DNA from: Chloroflexota bacterium
Lineage (GTDB): Bacteria; Chloroflexota; Anaerolineae; JAAEKA01
Direction of reading: 5' to 3'
Length of the DNA: 60,991 nt
Assembly (NCBI GenBank): GCA_034717495.1
Contig: JAYELL010000108.1
Location: 76,902-137,892 of the forward strand
The position numbers and the translations under genes are program-made. Each line of letters begins with the position of its first letter. Position 1 is the stretch's first letter. The notes beneath the pieces are model-generated. The model made no database searches and was not told where the DNA came from. It saw nothing but the letters and a program-made list of their open reading frames with translations. Below, piece by piece: positions 36,737 through 45,361 of this stretch.

Positions 36737-36815
36737 TTTGAGGCAGAGGACACGGGGACACGGCGAGGGAGCGACGCGGGGATTTTCGTCCCATCCCCGC
36801 GTCGCCGCGTCCTCC
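36737..36815. repeat. palindromic GC-rich repeat inserted in the surface-protein gene
   Basis: GGACACGGGGACACGG octamers are followed by CGACGCGGGGAT (36769-36780), which pairs with ATCCCCGCGTCG about 9 nt later. The sequence belongs to the same CCCCGCGT/CCCCGTGT family that fills 38160-38285. The reading frame of the host gene changes across it. Confidence 0.65.
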
Positions 36816-37049
36816 GCCAGCGCCGTCAATATCAAGCTCTCCTTCCCCGGCTCCAATCCCAACGCACGCATCGAGACACTCGACCCGCTGGACACGGTGG
36901 TCAGCTACTTCTTCGGCAATGACCCCGATAAGTGGCAGCCTGACGTGCCGGTTTGGGGCGGGGTGCGCTACGTGGACCTGTATCCGGGCATCGATCTGGA
37001 ATTGAGCAGCGGGAAGGGCCAATGGGATTGGCAGTTGATTGCGAAGACC

Positions 37050-37100
37050 CCTACTCCCTCCTCCTCCCAGGGGGAGGGCCGGGGTGGGGGTGGGAGTGTG
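37050..37100. repeat. GGGGGAGGGCCGGGGTGGGGG-type palindromic insert
   Basis: CCTCCTCCTCCCAGGGGGAGG, continued by a run of GGGG blocks, interrupts the same gene and is translated as Ser/Gly-rich low-complexity sequence. It resembles a palindrome seen widely in GC-rich bacterial genomes. Confidence 0.5.
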
Positions 37101-38154
37101 CGCCTGCAGGTGGAAGGCGCAGCGGTAACCGGTGTGGAGCAGGGCGATCTGCTATTGGCCTTCCCGACGGGAACAGTAGCACTGGCCTTACCGCAGGCCG
37201 ATTTCATCTACCGCATCGAAGGCGAGACCGGACAGTGGACAAGTGGCCAGCTGGACCGCAACGCCGGGGGCACTTGCTTCGCACCACTGGCGAACGCCTG
37301 CCGACGATCCCTCGGACCTGCTTTTCAGCACCTTCCTGGGCGGCAGTAATAGCGACAGTGGCTCCAGCATCGCCGTGGACAGCGCGGGCAGCATTTACAT
37401 GACGGGCGAGACCTGGTCCGCCAACTTTCCCACCACGCCCACCCAGCAAACGGTCACACTAACCTCCGTCTCAGATGCGACAATCCTGGAGGGTTATCCT
37501 TTCTTGAACTTCGGCGAGGTTATCGACATATGGGTGGGTTATGACGACTACTCGAACCCAAACGGAGAGATCGCACGCGGCCTTGTCAAGTTCGACCTGA
37601 GTAGTTTTCCCAACAGGGCTGATATCCAGAATGGCACGTTGCGTATCTACTACAAGGGCCACTGGGAATTTCCTGATTGGGTGGACACGATCACAGCCTT
37701 TCAGGCTCAGGGCAACTGGCAGGAGATGTCGGTCACCTGGAACAACAAGCCTGGCTTTGGCAACAGTTATGGCAGCGTAGACGTGGTGGCCGATGGAAAC
37801 TGGCGCTGGTATGAACTCGACGTAAAAAGCCTGGTTCAAGACTGGGTGAATGGCACCTATCCCAATGAAGGCATCGTGCTGCGCGGGGAAGAGGCGTCAG
37901 GGGCTGAGTCCTCCTGGCGTGCATTCTACACTCGCGAGGGTAATAATCCACCGGAACTGGTTGTGACCTATAGCAGCGCGGCAAACACGCAACTCATGTG
38001 CTCTACCGCCCCAGATGCGAGCAATGCGCAAAGCACCAGCATTATGAAACGACTCAACGCTTCCAGATTCGACAGCGATGGTCCAAGGCGCCAGCATCAG
38101 AGCGTTAAGTAGGAAAGATGCCACCACGACAATGACCTTGTCCCTGTAAGGTCT

Positions 38155-38285
38155 CTTCGCGTCTTCGCGTCCCCCATCCCCGCGTCCCCGTGTCCCCCAT
38201 CCCCGCGTCCCCCATCCCCGTGTCCCCGCGTCCCCCATCCCCGCGTCCCCGTGTCGCCCCTCCCCGCGTCTCCGTTTCCCCCGCG
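38155..38285. repeat. octamer satellite (CCCCGCGT / CCCCGTGT / CCCCCAT)
   Basis: About 15 copies of an 8-nt unit, with occasional 7-nt variants, lie between the broken surface-protein gene and the adenylyltransferase gene. A 24-nt piece is identical to part of 26705-26760. Confidence 0.8.
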
Positions 38286-38320
38286 GCACTTTAGACCTGT
38301 GGGCTGGCGCGGCTCCGGCA

Positions 38321-38815
38321 TTAATCACCGACGCCCCGCCGCACCTGCTCAAGGATTTCTGAGGTTGAGCGCCCACTGACGTAGGGCAGGTAGACCACGC
38401 GGCCACCCTGCTGCTCCACAACGATGACCTCGGGCGGTGTCTTTTGTCCTGGACCCCAATCCCCACCTTTTGCATAGATATCGGGCTTAATGAGCTGCAC
38501 GAGTCTCTCGGCTGTGGGTTCGTGGAACAGGACGACCGCGTCGACCGATCGCAACTCTGCCAGCATGAATGCTCTGTCTGTCTCATCCAGAATGGGACGT
38601 CCGGGCCCTTTCAGCTGCCGCACCATGGCATCGTCGTTCAAACCGACGAAGAGGAAATCGCCCAGGGCCCGGGCTTGCCGCAGGTAGTCGACATGCCCCC
38701 GATGAATAAGGTCGAAGCAGCCGTTGGTCAACACCACCGTGGCACCCACCTGTTTTAGCTGTCCTGACAGCCGGGCTGCGTCATCGTAATCAAGTATCAG
38801 TCCCTGAGGTTCCAT
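38321..38815 (-). CDS. RfaE2/HldE-C-like nucleotidyltransferase (heptose-1-phosphate adenylyltransferase type)
   Basis: This 164-residue cytidylyltransferase-fold enzyme carries the HxGH signature LTNGCFDLIHRGHVDYL and a C-terminal GRSTSEILEQ that matches the ATP-binding ISSTK-like segment. It is typical of the D-glycero-beta-D-manno-heptose-1-phosphate adenylyltransferase (RfaE domain II), which makes ADP-heptose. The kinase half of HldE is absent. Together with the GT9 gene 1.3 kb away it suggests a heptose-like sugar in the envelope glycan. ATG 38815 follows AAGGAAAGG; an in-frame ATG about 30 nt upstream is possible. A related sugar-phosphate substrate cannot be ruled out. Confidence 0.85.
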   Translation of the reverse strand: MEPQGLILDYDDAARLSGQLKQVGATVVLTNGCFDLIHRGHVDYLRQARALGDFLFVGLNDDAMVRQLKGPGRPILDETDRAFMLAELRSVDAVVLFHEPTAERLVQLIKPDIYAKGGDWGPGQKTPPEVIVVEQQGGRVVYLPYVSGRSTSEILEQVRRGVGD

Positions 38816-39366
38816 GGAGGGCCTTTCCTTCCCGTTCTTCATCTTGAGTGTTCTGAGATCACTTCGGCCCACTGGAAGGGCTGAGAACACAGAATTTTGG
38901 GGCTGGGCCTGCTTAGAAACTTGTGATTTCCGAACCAGCCGTGTGTCATCCTCGCGTGCACCCCGGAGGGGCCCGCGAAGGCGGGGCATCAGAGCGTGAA
39001 CTCCTGGCTCTCGCTCGAACTCACGCTAGGACGACCAATTGTGGCACGCGATGTCAATGGACTCCCGCTTGCGCGGGAGTGACGGATGCGTGAGTTTGTA
39101 ATACTGGCGCATCCCGCGACCGCCGTGGGATGGATCACTAGCTAGCTCTCACCTCTCGGTGGCCTTACCTAGCTAGCTCACGCACCGTCTGCTGACGTCT
39201 CGCACCGCTTGCTAGCGTCACGGTACGCCTAGCTCACGCACCGCCTGCTACCTCACGGTACGCCTGCTGGCGTGGCGTGCTGGCGTGCTAGGCCGCATCG
39301 TCTGCTGGCGTGGCGTGTTGCCGTAGCGTCGCAATGACGAACTACAATATCTGGATGAACTGAACA
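38816..39366. repeat. gene-free stretch with several dispersed repeat families
   Basis: The part next to the adenylyltransferase start (38830-38900) contains a possible leader stem (GTGTTCT with AGAACAC). At about 38945-38990 and 39061-39080 lie members of the CCCGC/GCGGGAGTGAC palindrome; the second is ACTCCCGC-TTGC-GCGGGAGT. From 39130 to 39310 runs a CTAGCTCACGCACCGC-type array with many CTAG and CACGGTACGCC units, also found at 26627-26700. No gene or RNA was recognised. Confidence 0.7.
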
Positions 39367-40101
39367 TCAGCTCTGCCAACGGGATCGCAGCACAGCCCAG
39401 GCGAATTTGGGCAAGGCAAGCTGGCGACGCCAACGCCATGGCTGGGTGACTAAACGAAATAACCATTCCAGATGCAGATTTTGCACCCAAACCGGTGCGC
39501 GTCTCTGGACGCCAGCGATGTGGTCGAAGGCCCCCCCTACTCCGATCACAACAGGCACGGCCAGTTCATGCAAATAGCGGGCAATCCACTTCTCCTGGGC
39601 TGGTGCCCCGTAGGCCACGAGCAGAATATCTGGCCGTGCCTGGCGTACAAGTTCGATGATTCCGTCACTTTCTTCATCGGAAGGTGAACCCGAATAGTCA
39701 TTGACTACACGAAGTTCCGAGTGTTCGGCTTGCAAAACCTCGGCAGTTTGGCGTGCAGTCCCGGGAGCAGCACCCAGTAGGAATATCGTCCATCCTTCAG
39801 CCGCTGCCTGCCGGGCAATCAGCGGCAACAGATCAGACCCTGTCACCCGCTCAGGCAATGGCTGGCCCATAACCCGCGCCGCCCACAGCAACCCGGCACC
39901 GTCCGCGACCACGAGATCAGCAGACTTGAGAGCCTGGCGAAACTCGGCATCTTCCTGGGCCATTATCATAAACTCGGGGTTGGCGGTCGCCAGCTGGTGT
40001 GGTTCTCCGGATCCGATCCATTCACGAATTATGTCGAGTGTTTCTCCATAGGTGACCACCTGAACCGGCAGCCCCAGGATCTCGACAGTCTCTGCACCCA
40101 T
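39367..40101 (-). CDS. WecG/TagA/CpsF family glycosyltransferase
   Basis: This 244-residue GT26 enzyme is of the type that adds N-acetylmannosamine(uronate) to lipid-linked GlcNAc in teichoic-acid or enterobacterial common-antigen synthesis. Family landmarks are HQLATANPEFMIMAQED, VADGAGLLWAAR, FLLGAAPGTARQ, LLVAYGAPAQEKWI and VIGVGGAFDHIAGVQRRAP. The start at ATG 40101 lies 4 nt after the GT9 stop, so the two are co-transcribed. The acceptor and sugar are not known here. Confidence 0.92.
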   Translation of the reverse strand: MGAETVEILGLPVQVVTYGETLDIIREWIGSGEPHQLATANPEFMIMAQEDAEFRQALKSADLVVADGAGLLWAARVMGQPLPERVTGSDLLPLIARQAAAEGWTIFLLGAAPGTARQTAEVLQAEHSELRVVNDYSGSPSDEESDGIIELVRQARPDILLVAYGAPAQEKWIARYLHELAVPVVIGVGGAFDHIAGVQRRAPVWVQNLHLEWLFRLVTQPWRWRRQLALPKFAWAVLRSRWQS

Positions 40102-40105
40102 GAGT

Positions 40106-41236
40106 CTACCCCGTTTGCCCCAACACGCCCAGTTGTGCCACTTCTGCCAGGACGCGTTCCGGCTGCAGATCTGCCATGCAGGAGCGGTGCCAGCAGCCGT
40201 CGCGCAGGCCCACGCTGTGTTCGACATAGCTGCACGGGGAACAGAAGGGCTGGGCACGAACGATGCCAACACGCCCGCCCGGCACCCAGGGCGCCCAGGC
40301 CAGGTGATTGGACGGGCCAAACAGGGCAACAATCGGCACCCTGGCAGCGGCCGCCAGGTGCATGACACCCGAATCTGCTCCTAAAAACAGAGTAGATCGC
40401 TCAAGGAGAGCGGCCAGCTGCGGCAACGTGGTACCGCCGGTCAAATCGAGGACGGGCTGGAGCATGGTTTCACTGACCCGCTCTGCGCCATCGGCCGCGG
40501 TGCCAACCAGAACAACCTGCGTACCATAACACTCGGCAAGTGCATCGCCAACCACTGCCCACTTTTCAGGCTCCCATCGACGAGCCATTGCGTAACCGCC
40601 AGAGCCTGGATGGATGGTAACAAGCGGCCGGTTTCCCAGATCGCTCAACAGATCGTTCGCCCAGGCGCGGTCGGAAGAAGTAACTTGCGCTTCCAGTTCC
40701 AGGTTTTCGGTGGTGGCGCCCAACAGCCCTACCACCTTGAGCCAGTATTCGACCTCGTGATAGGCGCCGAATCCCTCATCCCGCGCCCGATGGCTGAGCC
40801 ATGCACCGTTTCCATTGTCGAGGCCCACGCTCAGCGGCGCCTGCGACATCCCGGCTATCAACCGGTATTTCAGCGCTCCACTCTTAAGTGTCATGTGATG
40901 AAGAAATAAGACCGCAGCATACCCGCGGCTGCGAATCGTTGTTGCCAGTGCGGAAAAATGAGAGAGGCCAGACGGCCCCTGGACGAGGGTGCGCGGCATG
41001 CGATACACCCGGTCCACCAGCCTGCTGGGTACCACAGCAGCCGCTGATGGCGTGGTCAGAAGGTCGATTTCAGCAGATGAAAAGGTCTCCCGCAAGGCCC
41101 GAAGAGCTGGCGTTGCCGTCAATAGGTCTCCAATGTCGGCCAGCTTCACCACCAGCACGCGTTCGCCGGCAGCGAGGCCAAATTCGCTTTTCACCGCTGA
41201 ATCCACACCCTCTGCGCCATCGCCCTGGACTCTCAT
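40106..41236 (-). CDS. GT9 family glycosyltransferase (ADP-heptose:LPS heptosyltransferase type)
   Basis: This 376-residue protein has the two-Rossmann GT-B layout of family GT9: VLVVKLADIGDLLTATPALRAL near the N-terminus, VTIHPGSGGYAMARRWEPEK and the late nucleotide-sugar site FLGADSGVMHLAAAARVPIVALFGP (spread over positions 270-300). Members use ADP-heptose or similar donors. Four Cys near the end (CSPCSYVEH, CWHRSC) may bind a metal. The start overlaps the GT4 gene stop by 4 nt (ATGA). Confidence 0.9.
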   Translation of the reverse strand: MRVQGDGAEGVDSAVKSEFGLAAGERVLVVKLADIGDLLTATPALRALRETFSSAEIDLLTTPSAAAVVPSRLVDRVYRMPRTLVQGPSGLSHFSALATTIRSRGYAAVLFLHHMTLKSGALKYRLIAGMSQAPLSVGLDNGNGAWLSHRARDEGFGAYHEVEYWLKVVGLLGATTENLELEAQVTSSDRAWANDLLSDLGNRPLVTIHPGSGGYAMARRWEPEKWAVVGDALAECYGTQVVLVGTAADGAERVSETMLQPVLDLTGGTTLPQLAALLERSTLFLGADSGVMHLAAAARVPIVALFGPSNHLAWAPWVPGGRVGIVRAQPFCSPCSYVEHSVGLRDGCWHRSCMADLQPERVLAEVAQLGVLGQTG

Positions 41237-42360
41237 GCTGCACCCACCTTCTCCAGGACCGCCAGAGTTTCCCGGGCACAGCGTTGCCAGGAAAAGCGCT
41301 GGATATTGGCGAATCCCTCGGCGCGCAACCGGTTCCGCAACGCCTGATCGCTTAGCAACCGATACAATCCATCGGCAATCGCCTCCACATCCAACGGATC
41401 CACAAACAAGGCCCCGTCACCCGCAACTTCAGGAAGGGATGACGTATTGGATGCCAACACCGGCGTGCCACAGGCCTGAGCCTCCAACACGGGAAAACCA
41501 AAGCCCTCGTAGAGGGAAGGAAAGGCAAACGCGGCTGCCCCGCTGAGCAGTGCAGCCAGGTCACTGTCCTCCACATAGCCAGGAAAGAGCACGTGATCTT
41601 CGAGACCGAATCTCTTGACCTGCTCAAAGATCGGATCCGATAACCACCCGACGCGCCCCGCCAGGACCAGTTGAGCAGCGTCCACCCTGGCCTGCACCCG
41701 CGAAAAAGCATCGACGAGCCGTGCCAGATTCTTGCGCGGCTGCAGCGTTCCCACGGTGAGCACGTAGGGATCCCGCAGGCCAAGACGCCCTTTGACATCC
41801 TGGAGGCGTTCAGAGTTCGTCTCCGGTTTGAGATTTTGGTCCCGCCCCAGGTAAACGACCGGGACCTTCTCAGCGTCCAGGTCGAAAAGACCGAGCAGAT
41901 CGGCCCGGGTTGCTCGAGAGTCTGCAATGACCCGATCAGCGCTACGCGCGTTGAAACGCGTGCCGAGATCCAGATACCAACGATCCCGCGCCCGATGGGC
42001 TTCAGGGAAATAGTGGTAGCCCAGGTCGTGCACAGTAACGACACTGGGCCGCGGATGGATCAATGGCAGCACGTGGGATGGCACGAACAGCACATCAGGA
42101 GGGTTTCGCATGACCTCGGCGCTCAAGCGAAGATGGGTCCACAGGCGCGCAAAGGGAATGACACACAATTCAGCATTGTTGGATAGCCGGGTGTTCCCGG
42201 CGATGCCGAACAAGTCCGGAGAGGGCTGTTGGTCGCAATAGAGTCGAAAACGGTGATCCGACTCCAGGGCAAGTAAATGGCGGATCAGTTGTAACGAATA
42301 GTTTTCAGTGCCTGTACGGCGAGCCCGCAAGGCTCTGCTGGCGTCGATGCCTATCAGCAT
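41233..42360 (-). CDS. GT4 family glycosyltransferase
   Basis: This 375-residue GT-B glycosyltransferase is of the mannosyl/rhamnosyl type. It has N-terminal LIGIDASRALRARRTGTENY, VTVHDLGYHYFPEAH, the hinge VLTVGTLQPRKNLARLVDA, and the nucleotide-sugar site FPSLYEGFGFPVLEAQACG with the EX7E pair. It is the first gene of the GT4-GT9-WecG unit. ATG 42360 is 10 nt after a perfect -10 box; ATG 42372 overlaps that box and cannot be used on this transcript. Confidence 0.92.
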   Translation of the reverse strand: MLIGIDASRALRARRTGTENYSLQLIRHLLALESDHRFRLYCDQQPSPDLFGIAGNTRLSNNAELCVIPFARLWTHLRLSAEVMRNPPDVLFVPSHVLPLIHPRPSVVTVHDLGYHYFPEAHRARDRWYLDLGTRFNARSADRVIADSRATRADLLGLFDLDAEKVPVVYLGRDQNLKPETNSERLQDVKGRLGLRDPYVLTVGTLQPRKNLARLVDAFSRVQARVDAAQLVLAGRVGWLSDPIFEQVKRFGLEDHVLFPGYVEDSDLAALLSGAAAFAFPSLYEGFGFPVLEAQACGTPVLASNTSSLPEVAGDGALFVDPLDVEAIADGLYRLLSDQALRNRLRAEGFANIQRFSWQRCARETLAVLEKVGAA

Positions 42361-42370
42361 GGCAGGGAAC

Positions 42371-42399
42371 ATTATAGCACGCGGGAAAACGAGGGTCAA
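42371..42399 (-). promoter_or_regulatory. promoter of the glycosyltransferase unit
   Basis: On the minus strand TTGACC (42394-42399), 17 nt, perfect TATAAT (42371-42376). The mRNA should start about 3-5 nt before ATG 42360. Confidence 0.75.
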
Positions 42400-42501
42400 A
42401 GGGCAAGTTGGTCGATTTGGAACAACGATTTTCTTGCGTATCGACACGGGAATATGCCGTTTCACGCTCGGCACGTAAATATGGTAGAATCGTGCTACTC
42501 C

Positions 42502-42563
42502 AGGTGCGACGCACTTGGTCCACAGAACCGAGCCGATTCGGATTGAACAAGTGCGTTGCACCT
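42502..42563 (+). promoter_or_regulatory. large leader hairpin upstream of the phosphorylase gene
   Basis: The arms 42502-42517 and 42548-42563 pair over 16 bp (one G-U), and the inner part can form a second small stem (CCGA..TCGG). A possible -10 box TAGAAT lies at 42485-42490, so the hairpin would be at the 5' end of the mRNA, 24 nt before the start codon. Confidence 0.6.
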
Positions 42564-42587
42564 TATGCTTGTTGCGAAGGACTTGAC

Positions 42588-43901
42588 ATGAACGCAGTCG
42601 ACATCATCGTAAAAAAGAGAGATGGACACGCCCTGACTCCAGCAGAGATCGAGTTCTTTATCTCGGGCTACTCCGATGAAACCATTCCGGACTACCAGGC
42701 CGCCGCCCTGGCCATGGCCATCTATTTCCAGGGAATGGACGACGATGAAGCAACAGCCCTGACCCTGGCCATGCTTCACTCGGGGCATCAGCTGACGCCA
42801 CAGGATGCGTTTCCTCCTGACACCATCGTGGTGGACAAACATTCAACCGGCGGCGTTGGCGATAAAACGACACTGGTCGTGGCGCCCATCGTTGCCAGCC
42901 TGGGTCTTCCCGTCGGCAAGCTCAGTGGACGAGGGCTGGGTTTCTCCGGTGGCACGCTGGATAAGCTGGAGAGCATCGATGGCATGGACATCCAGGTACC
43001 AGCTGAGCAATTCACTCGTCAGCTTCAAGAGATCGGACTGGTAATCGGCGGCCAAACTGCTGAGCTTGCGCCAGCCGACGGAAAGCTGTACGCCTTGCGG
43101 GATGTAACCGGCACGGTGCCTGTACTGCCACTGATGGCGTCCTCCATCATGTCCAAAAAGCTGGCTGCCGGCGCCGATGCCATCGTACTCGACGTGAAGG
43201 TGGGCTACGGAGCCTTCATGCAGGACCTGGAGAACGCGTCCCACCTGGCAAGCCTCATGGTGGAAATCGGGAAGGAATCGCAGCGGGCCATGTCGGCAGT
43301 GATCAGCGACATGAATCAGCCACTGGGCTGGGCAGTGGGCAATGCACTGGAGCTAAGGGAGGCAATCCAGACGCTTCGGGGCGCCGGGCCCAGGGACCTG
43401 GTGCTTCTGGCAACGACTCTGGCTGGCGAGATGCTGCACCTGGGCGGCAAAGTGGCTGACCCATCGGAAGGCCGGCAGCTGGCGCTGAGCCAGCTGGCCA
43501 ATGGACAGGCCTGGCAGAAGTTCCGGCAGTTCGTGGCGGCCCAGGGCGGCGACCTGAAGCAGGTAGACCAGCCCGACCAGCTGCCAATAGCTCGTATTAT
43601 CGAACCGGTACTTGCGCCCGCGGGCGGCTGGATCCAAGAGATTCGAGCCGATGAAGTGGGCATCGCTGCCGTAAACCTGGGCGGCGGGCGAGCCCTGAAA
43701 ACAGATGCAATCGATCCTGCCGTGGGCGTTGTCCTGGAAGTGAAGGTAGCCGATAGAATCGAATCTGAAGAGCCGATCGCCTGGATCCACGCCAACGACG
43801 AAAAGAAGCTGGCCGACGCCAGGCAACGTATCAGCGCAGCCACGAAGATTGCCTCAGAACCGACCGAACCGATCGAGTTGATCCACGAAATAATCCGTTA
43901 A
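42588..43901 (+). CDS. pyrimidine-nucleoside (thymidine) phosphorylase
   Basis: This enzyme splits pyrimidine nucleosides with phosphate to the base and (deoxy)ribose-1-phosphate. The 437-residue protein shows the family signature SGRGLGFSGGTLDKLESI, the phosphate-binding DKHSTGGVGDKTTL and the DVKVGYGAFMQDL segment. GAAGGA 6 nt before ATG 42588 fixes the start. It is preceded by a strong leader hairpin. Whether it prefers thymidine or uridine cannot be told from the sequence. Confidence 0.93.
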   Translation: MNAVDIIVKKRDGHALTPAEIEFFISGYSDETIPDYQAAALAMAIYFQGMDDDEATALTLAMLHSGHQLTPQDAFPPDTIVVDKHSTGGVGDKTTLVVAPIVASLGLPVGKLSGRGLGFSGGTLDKLESIDGMDIQVPAEQFTRQLQEIGLVIGGQTAELAPADGKLYALRDVTGTVPVLPLMASSIMSKKLAAGADAIVLDVKVGYGAFMQDLENASHLASLMVEIGKESQRAMSAVISDMNQPLGWAVGNALELREAIQTLRGAGPRDLVLLATTLAGEMLHLGGKVADPSEGRQLALSQLANGQAWQKFRQFVAAQGGDLKQVDQPDQLPIARIIEPVLAPAGGWIQEIRADEVGIAAVNLGGGRALKTDAIDPAVGVVLEVKVADRIESEEPIAWIHANDEKKLADARQRISAATKIASEPTEPIELIHEIIR

Positions 43902-43944
43902 GGAACTGTCCAGTTTTTTCTTCGCTGCTTTTCTTCGGCGACGC

Positions 43945-43983
43945 GGCGATAGGGCCGTCAGCAGTCAGCGGTCGGCGGTCAAA
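43945..43983. repeat. dispersed GTCAGCGGTCGGCGGTC-type repeat
   Basis: A second copy of the motif found at 32235-32258, again between convergent genes. Confidence 0.55.
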
Positions 43984-43988
43984 GGAAG

Positions 43989-45239
43989 TCAGTCTCCCAG
44001 ATCGCCCACGCCCTGTCCGTGGATCTGGCGGGAAATCCAGACCATGAGGCGATCGGCTACTTCCGTCTTGGAGAGCAGGGGCCAGGGAAACACGTCTCCC
44101 CACCTGTCGAGCAGGGTAACCTGGTTGGTATCGACACCAAAGCCGCTATGGGTGGCCGAAACATCATTTGCCACAATCAGGTCGAGATTCTTGGCCCTCA
44201 GTTTGGCCCGGGCGTTTTCCAGAAAATCCTCTGTCTCAGCAGCAAAACCAATCAGTATCTGGGGATGCCCGTTTTTGTCGCGTTGATCTCCAACCTCTGC
44301 CAGGATATCGGGATTGCGCAACAATTCAATCGGCAGATTGCCACTTTTTTTGATCTTCTGGCCCGCTTGCCACGCCGGCCGATAGTCGCCAACAGCCGCC
44401 GCCCCGATCAGAACATCGGCATCAGGCAACGCCCGGAAGGTTGCCTCTCGCATCTCTACAGCGGTACGTACTGGAACCGACCCCACAGCGAAGGGAACCG
44501 GTACCTGCATGGGCGCATGGATCAAAGTGACCGTCGCACCGAAGTCACGGGCAGAACTGGCCAGGGCAACGCCCATCTTGCCGGTAGAACGGTTGGTGAG
44601 AAACCGCACCGGATCGAGGGCCTCCTGCGTGGCGCCTGCTGTAATGACCACGTGAACGCCCGCCAGGGGCCCGCTGCTGCCGAGCACCTTGCGGGCCATT
44701 TCGATGATCTGAGGGGGCTCTGCCATACGGCCCAGTCCCACAGCCCCGGAGGCCAGCCGCCCAGGCATGGGTCCCACCACATGCGCGCCCCGGGTGGCCA
44801 ATCTTTGCATGTTTTCCTGCGTAGCTGGATGGTGCCACATGCCGGTTTCCATGGCCGGCGCCAGGAGAATCGACGCCCTGGTAGCAAGGGCAACGACGGT
44901 GATCGGGCCGTCGGCCAGCCCGTTGGCCAGGCGGGCGATGGTGTTAGCGGTTGCGGGGGCAATGACAAACAGGTCGGCATCCTTGGCCATGGTGATATGG
45001 CGGATCTCGCCGTCGGTCCTGGACCAGAGGCTGCTCATCACCGGCCGTCCCGTCAAGGCCGAGAATGTCAATGGGGAAACGAATCGCTTGGCCGCCTCGG
45101 TCATCAGCACATCGACCACGGCGCCGGCCTGGGACAGCCGGCTGGCAACGGTCACCGCCTTGTAAGCCGCTATACCGCCGGTCACGCCCAGCAGGATTCG
45201 TTTGCCGCGGACCACTCGAACGTGTTGAACTTCGGTCAT
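43989..45239 (-). CDS. coaBC: bifunctional phosphopantothenoylcysteine decarboxylase / phosphopantothenate-cysteine ligase
   Basis: CoaBC carries out two steps of coenzyme A synthesis. Residues 1-185 form the flavin-dependent CoaC half (ILLGVTGGIAAYKA, VIAPATANTIARLANGLAD, APAMETGMWHHPATQEN) and the rest the CoaB half (VVITAGATQEALDPVRFLTN, RSTGKMGVALA, GAAAVGDYRPAW, GFAAETEDF). The length (416) is normal. ATG 45239 was chosen because GAAGGGAAAG precedes it. Confidence 0.95.
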   Translation of the reverse strand: MTEVQHVRVVRGKRILLGVTGGIAAYKAVTVASRLSQAGAVVDVLMTEAAKRFVSPLTFSALTGRPVMSSLWSRTDGEIRHITMAKDADLFVIAPATANTIARLANGLADGPITVVALATRASILLAPAMETGMWHHPATQENMQRLATRGAHVVGPMPGRLASGAVGLGRMAEPPQIIEMARKVLGSSGPLAGVHVVITAGATQEALDPVRFLTNRSTGKMGVALASSARDFGATVTLIHAPMQVPVPFAVGSVPVRTAVEMREATFRALPDADVLIGAAAVGDYRPAWQAGQKIKKSGNLPIELLRNPDILAEVGDQRDKNGHPQILIGFAAETEDFLENARAKLRAKNLDLIVANDVSATHSGFGVDTNQVTLLDRWGDVFPWPLLSKTEVADRLMVWISRQIHGQGVGDLGD

Positions 45240-45297
45240 GGACTTTCCCTTCAAGTACGATCGTTCTGATGTCAAGATGTCGAGTTACGGAATCATG

Positions 45298-45361
45298 ACA
45301 TGATGACATTCCGACATTCCGATATTCTGGTCCTCTGACATTGCGACATTGCGACATTGCG
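45298..45361. repeat. octamer tandem repeat GACATTGC / GACATTCC
   Basis: Three exact tandem GACATTGC units (45337-45360) and, before them, GACATTCC-type units. The last array carries the -35 box of the following gene, so changes in copy number could alter its expression. Confidence 0.75.

Larger units (their letters stand above)
36414..38112 (+). pseudogene. broken SBBP-repeat / DNRLRE-domain surface protein
   Basis: ATG 36414 (ribosome binding site AAGGGGTG) starts a signal peptide (MSNRTISVVTVLIMVIVLTA). The SBBP-type N-terminal region then reads in another frame from about 36600 (NGVMFIQNAGQWDP, AIWITLFEAE), returns to the first frame near 36800 (VNIKLSFPGSNPNARIETLD, YFFGNDPDKWQPDVPVWGG) and shifts to the third frame near 37290 (FLGGSNSDSGSSIAVDSAG). 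That frame runs into a DNRLRE carbohydrate/adhesion-type domain (FGEVIDIWVGYDDYSNPNGE to ELVVTYSS) and stops at 38112. At least three frame changes are needed; the second coincides with an inserted repeat. The pieces are clearly one gene family and the intact protein would be secreted. Confidence 0.8.

Noticed and set aside
38097-38321. Gly/Asp/Arg-rich protein on the minus strand
   Set aside because: The translation is simply the octamer satellite read as codons.
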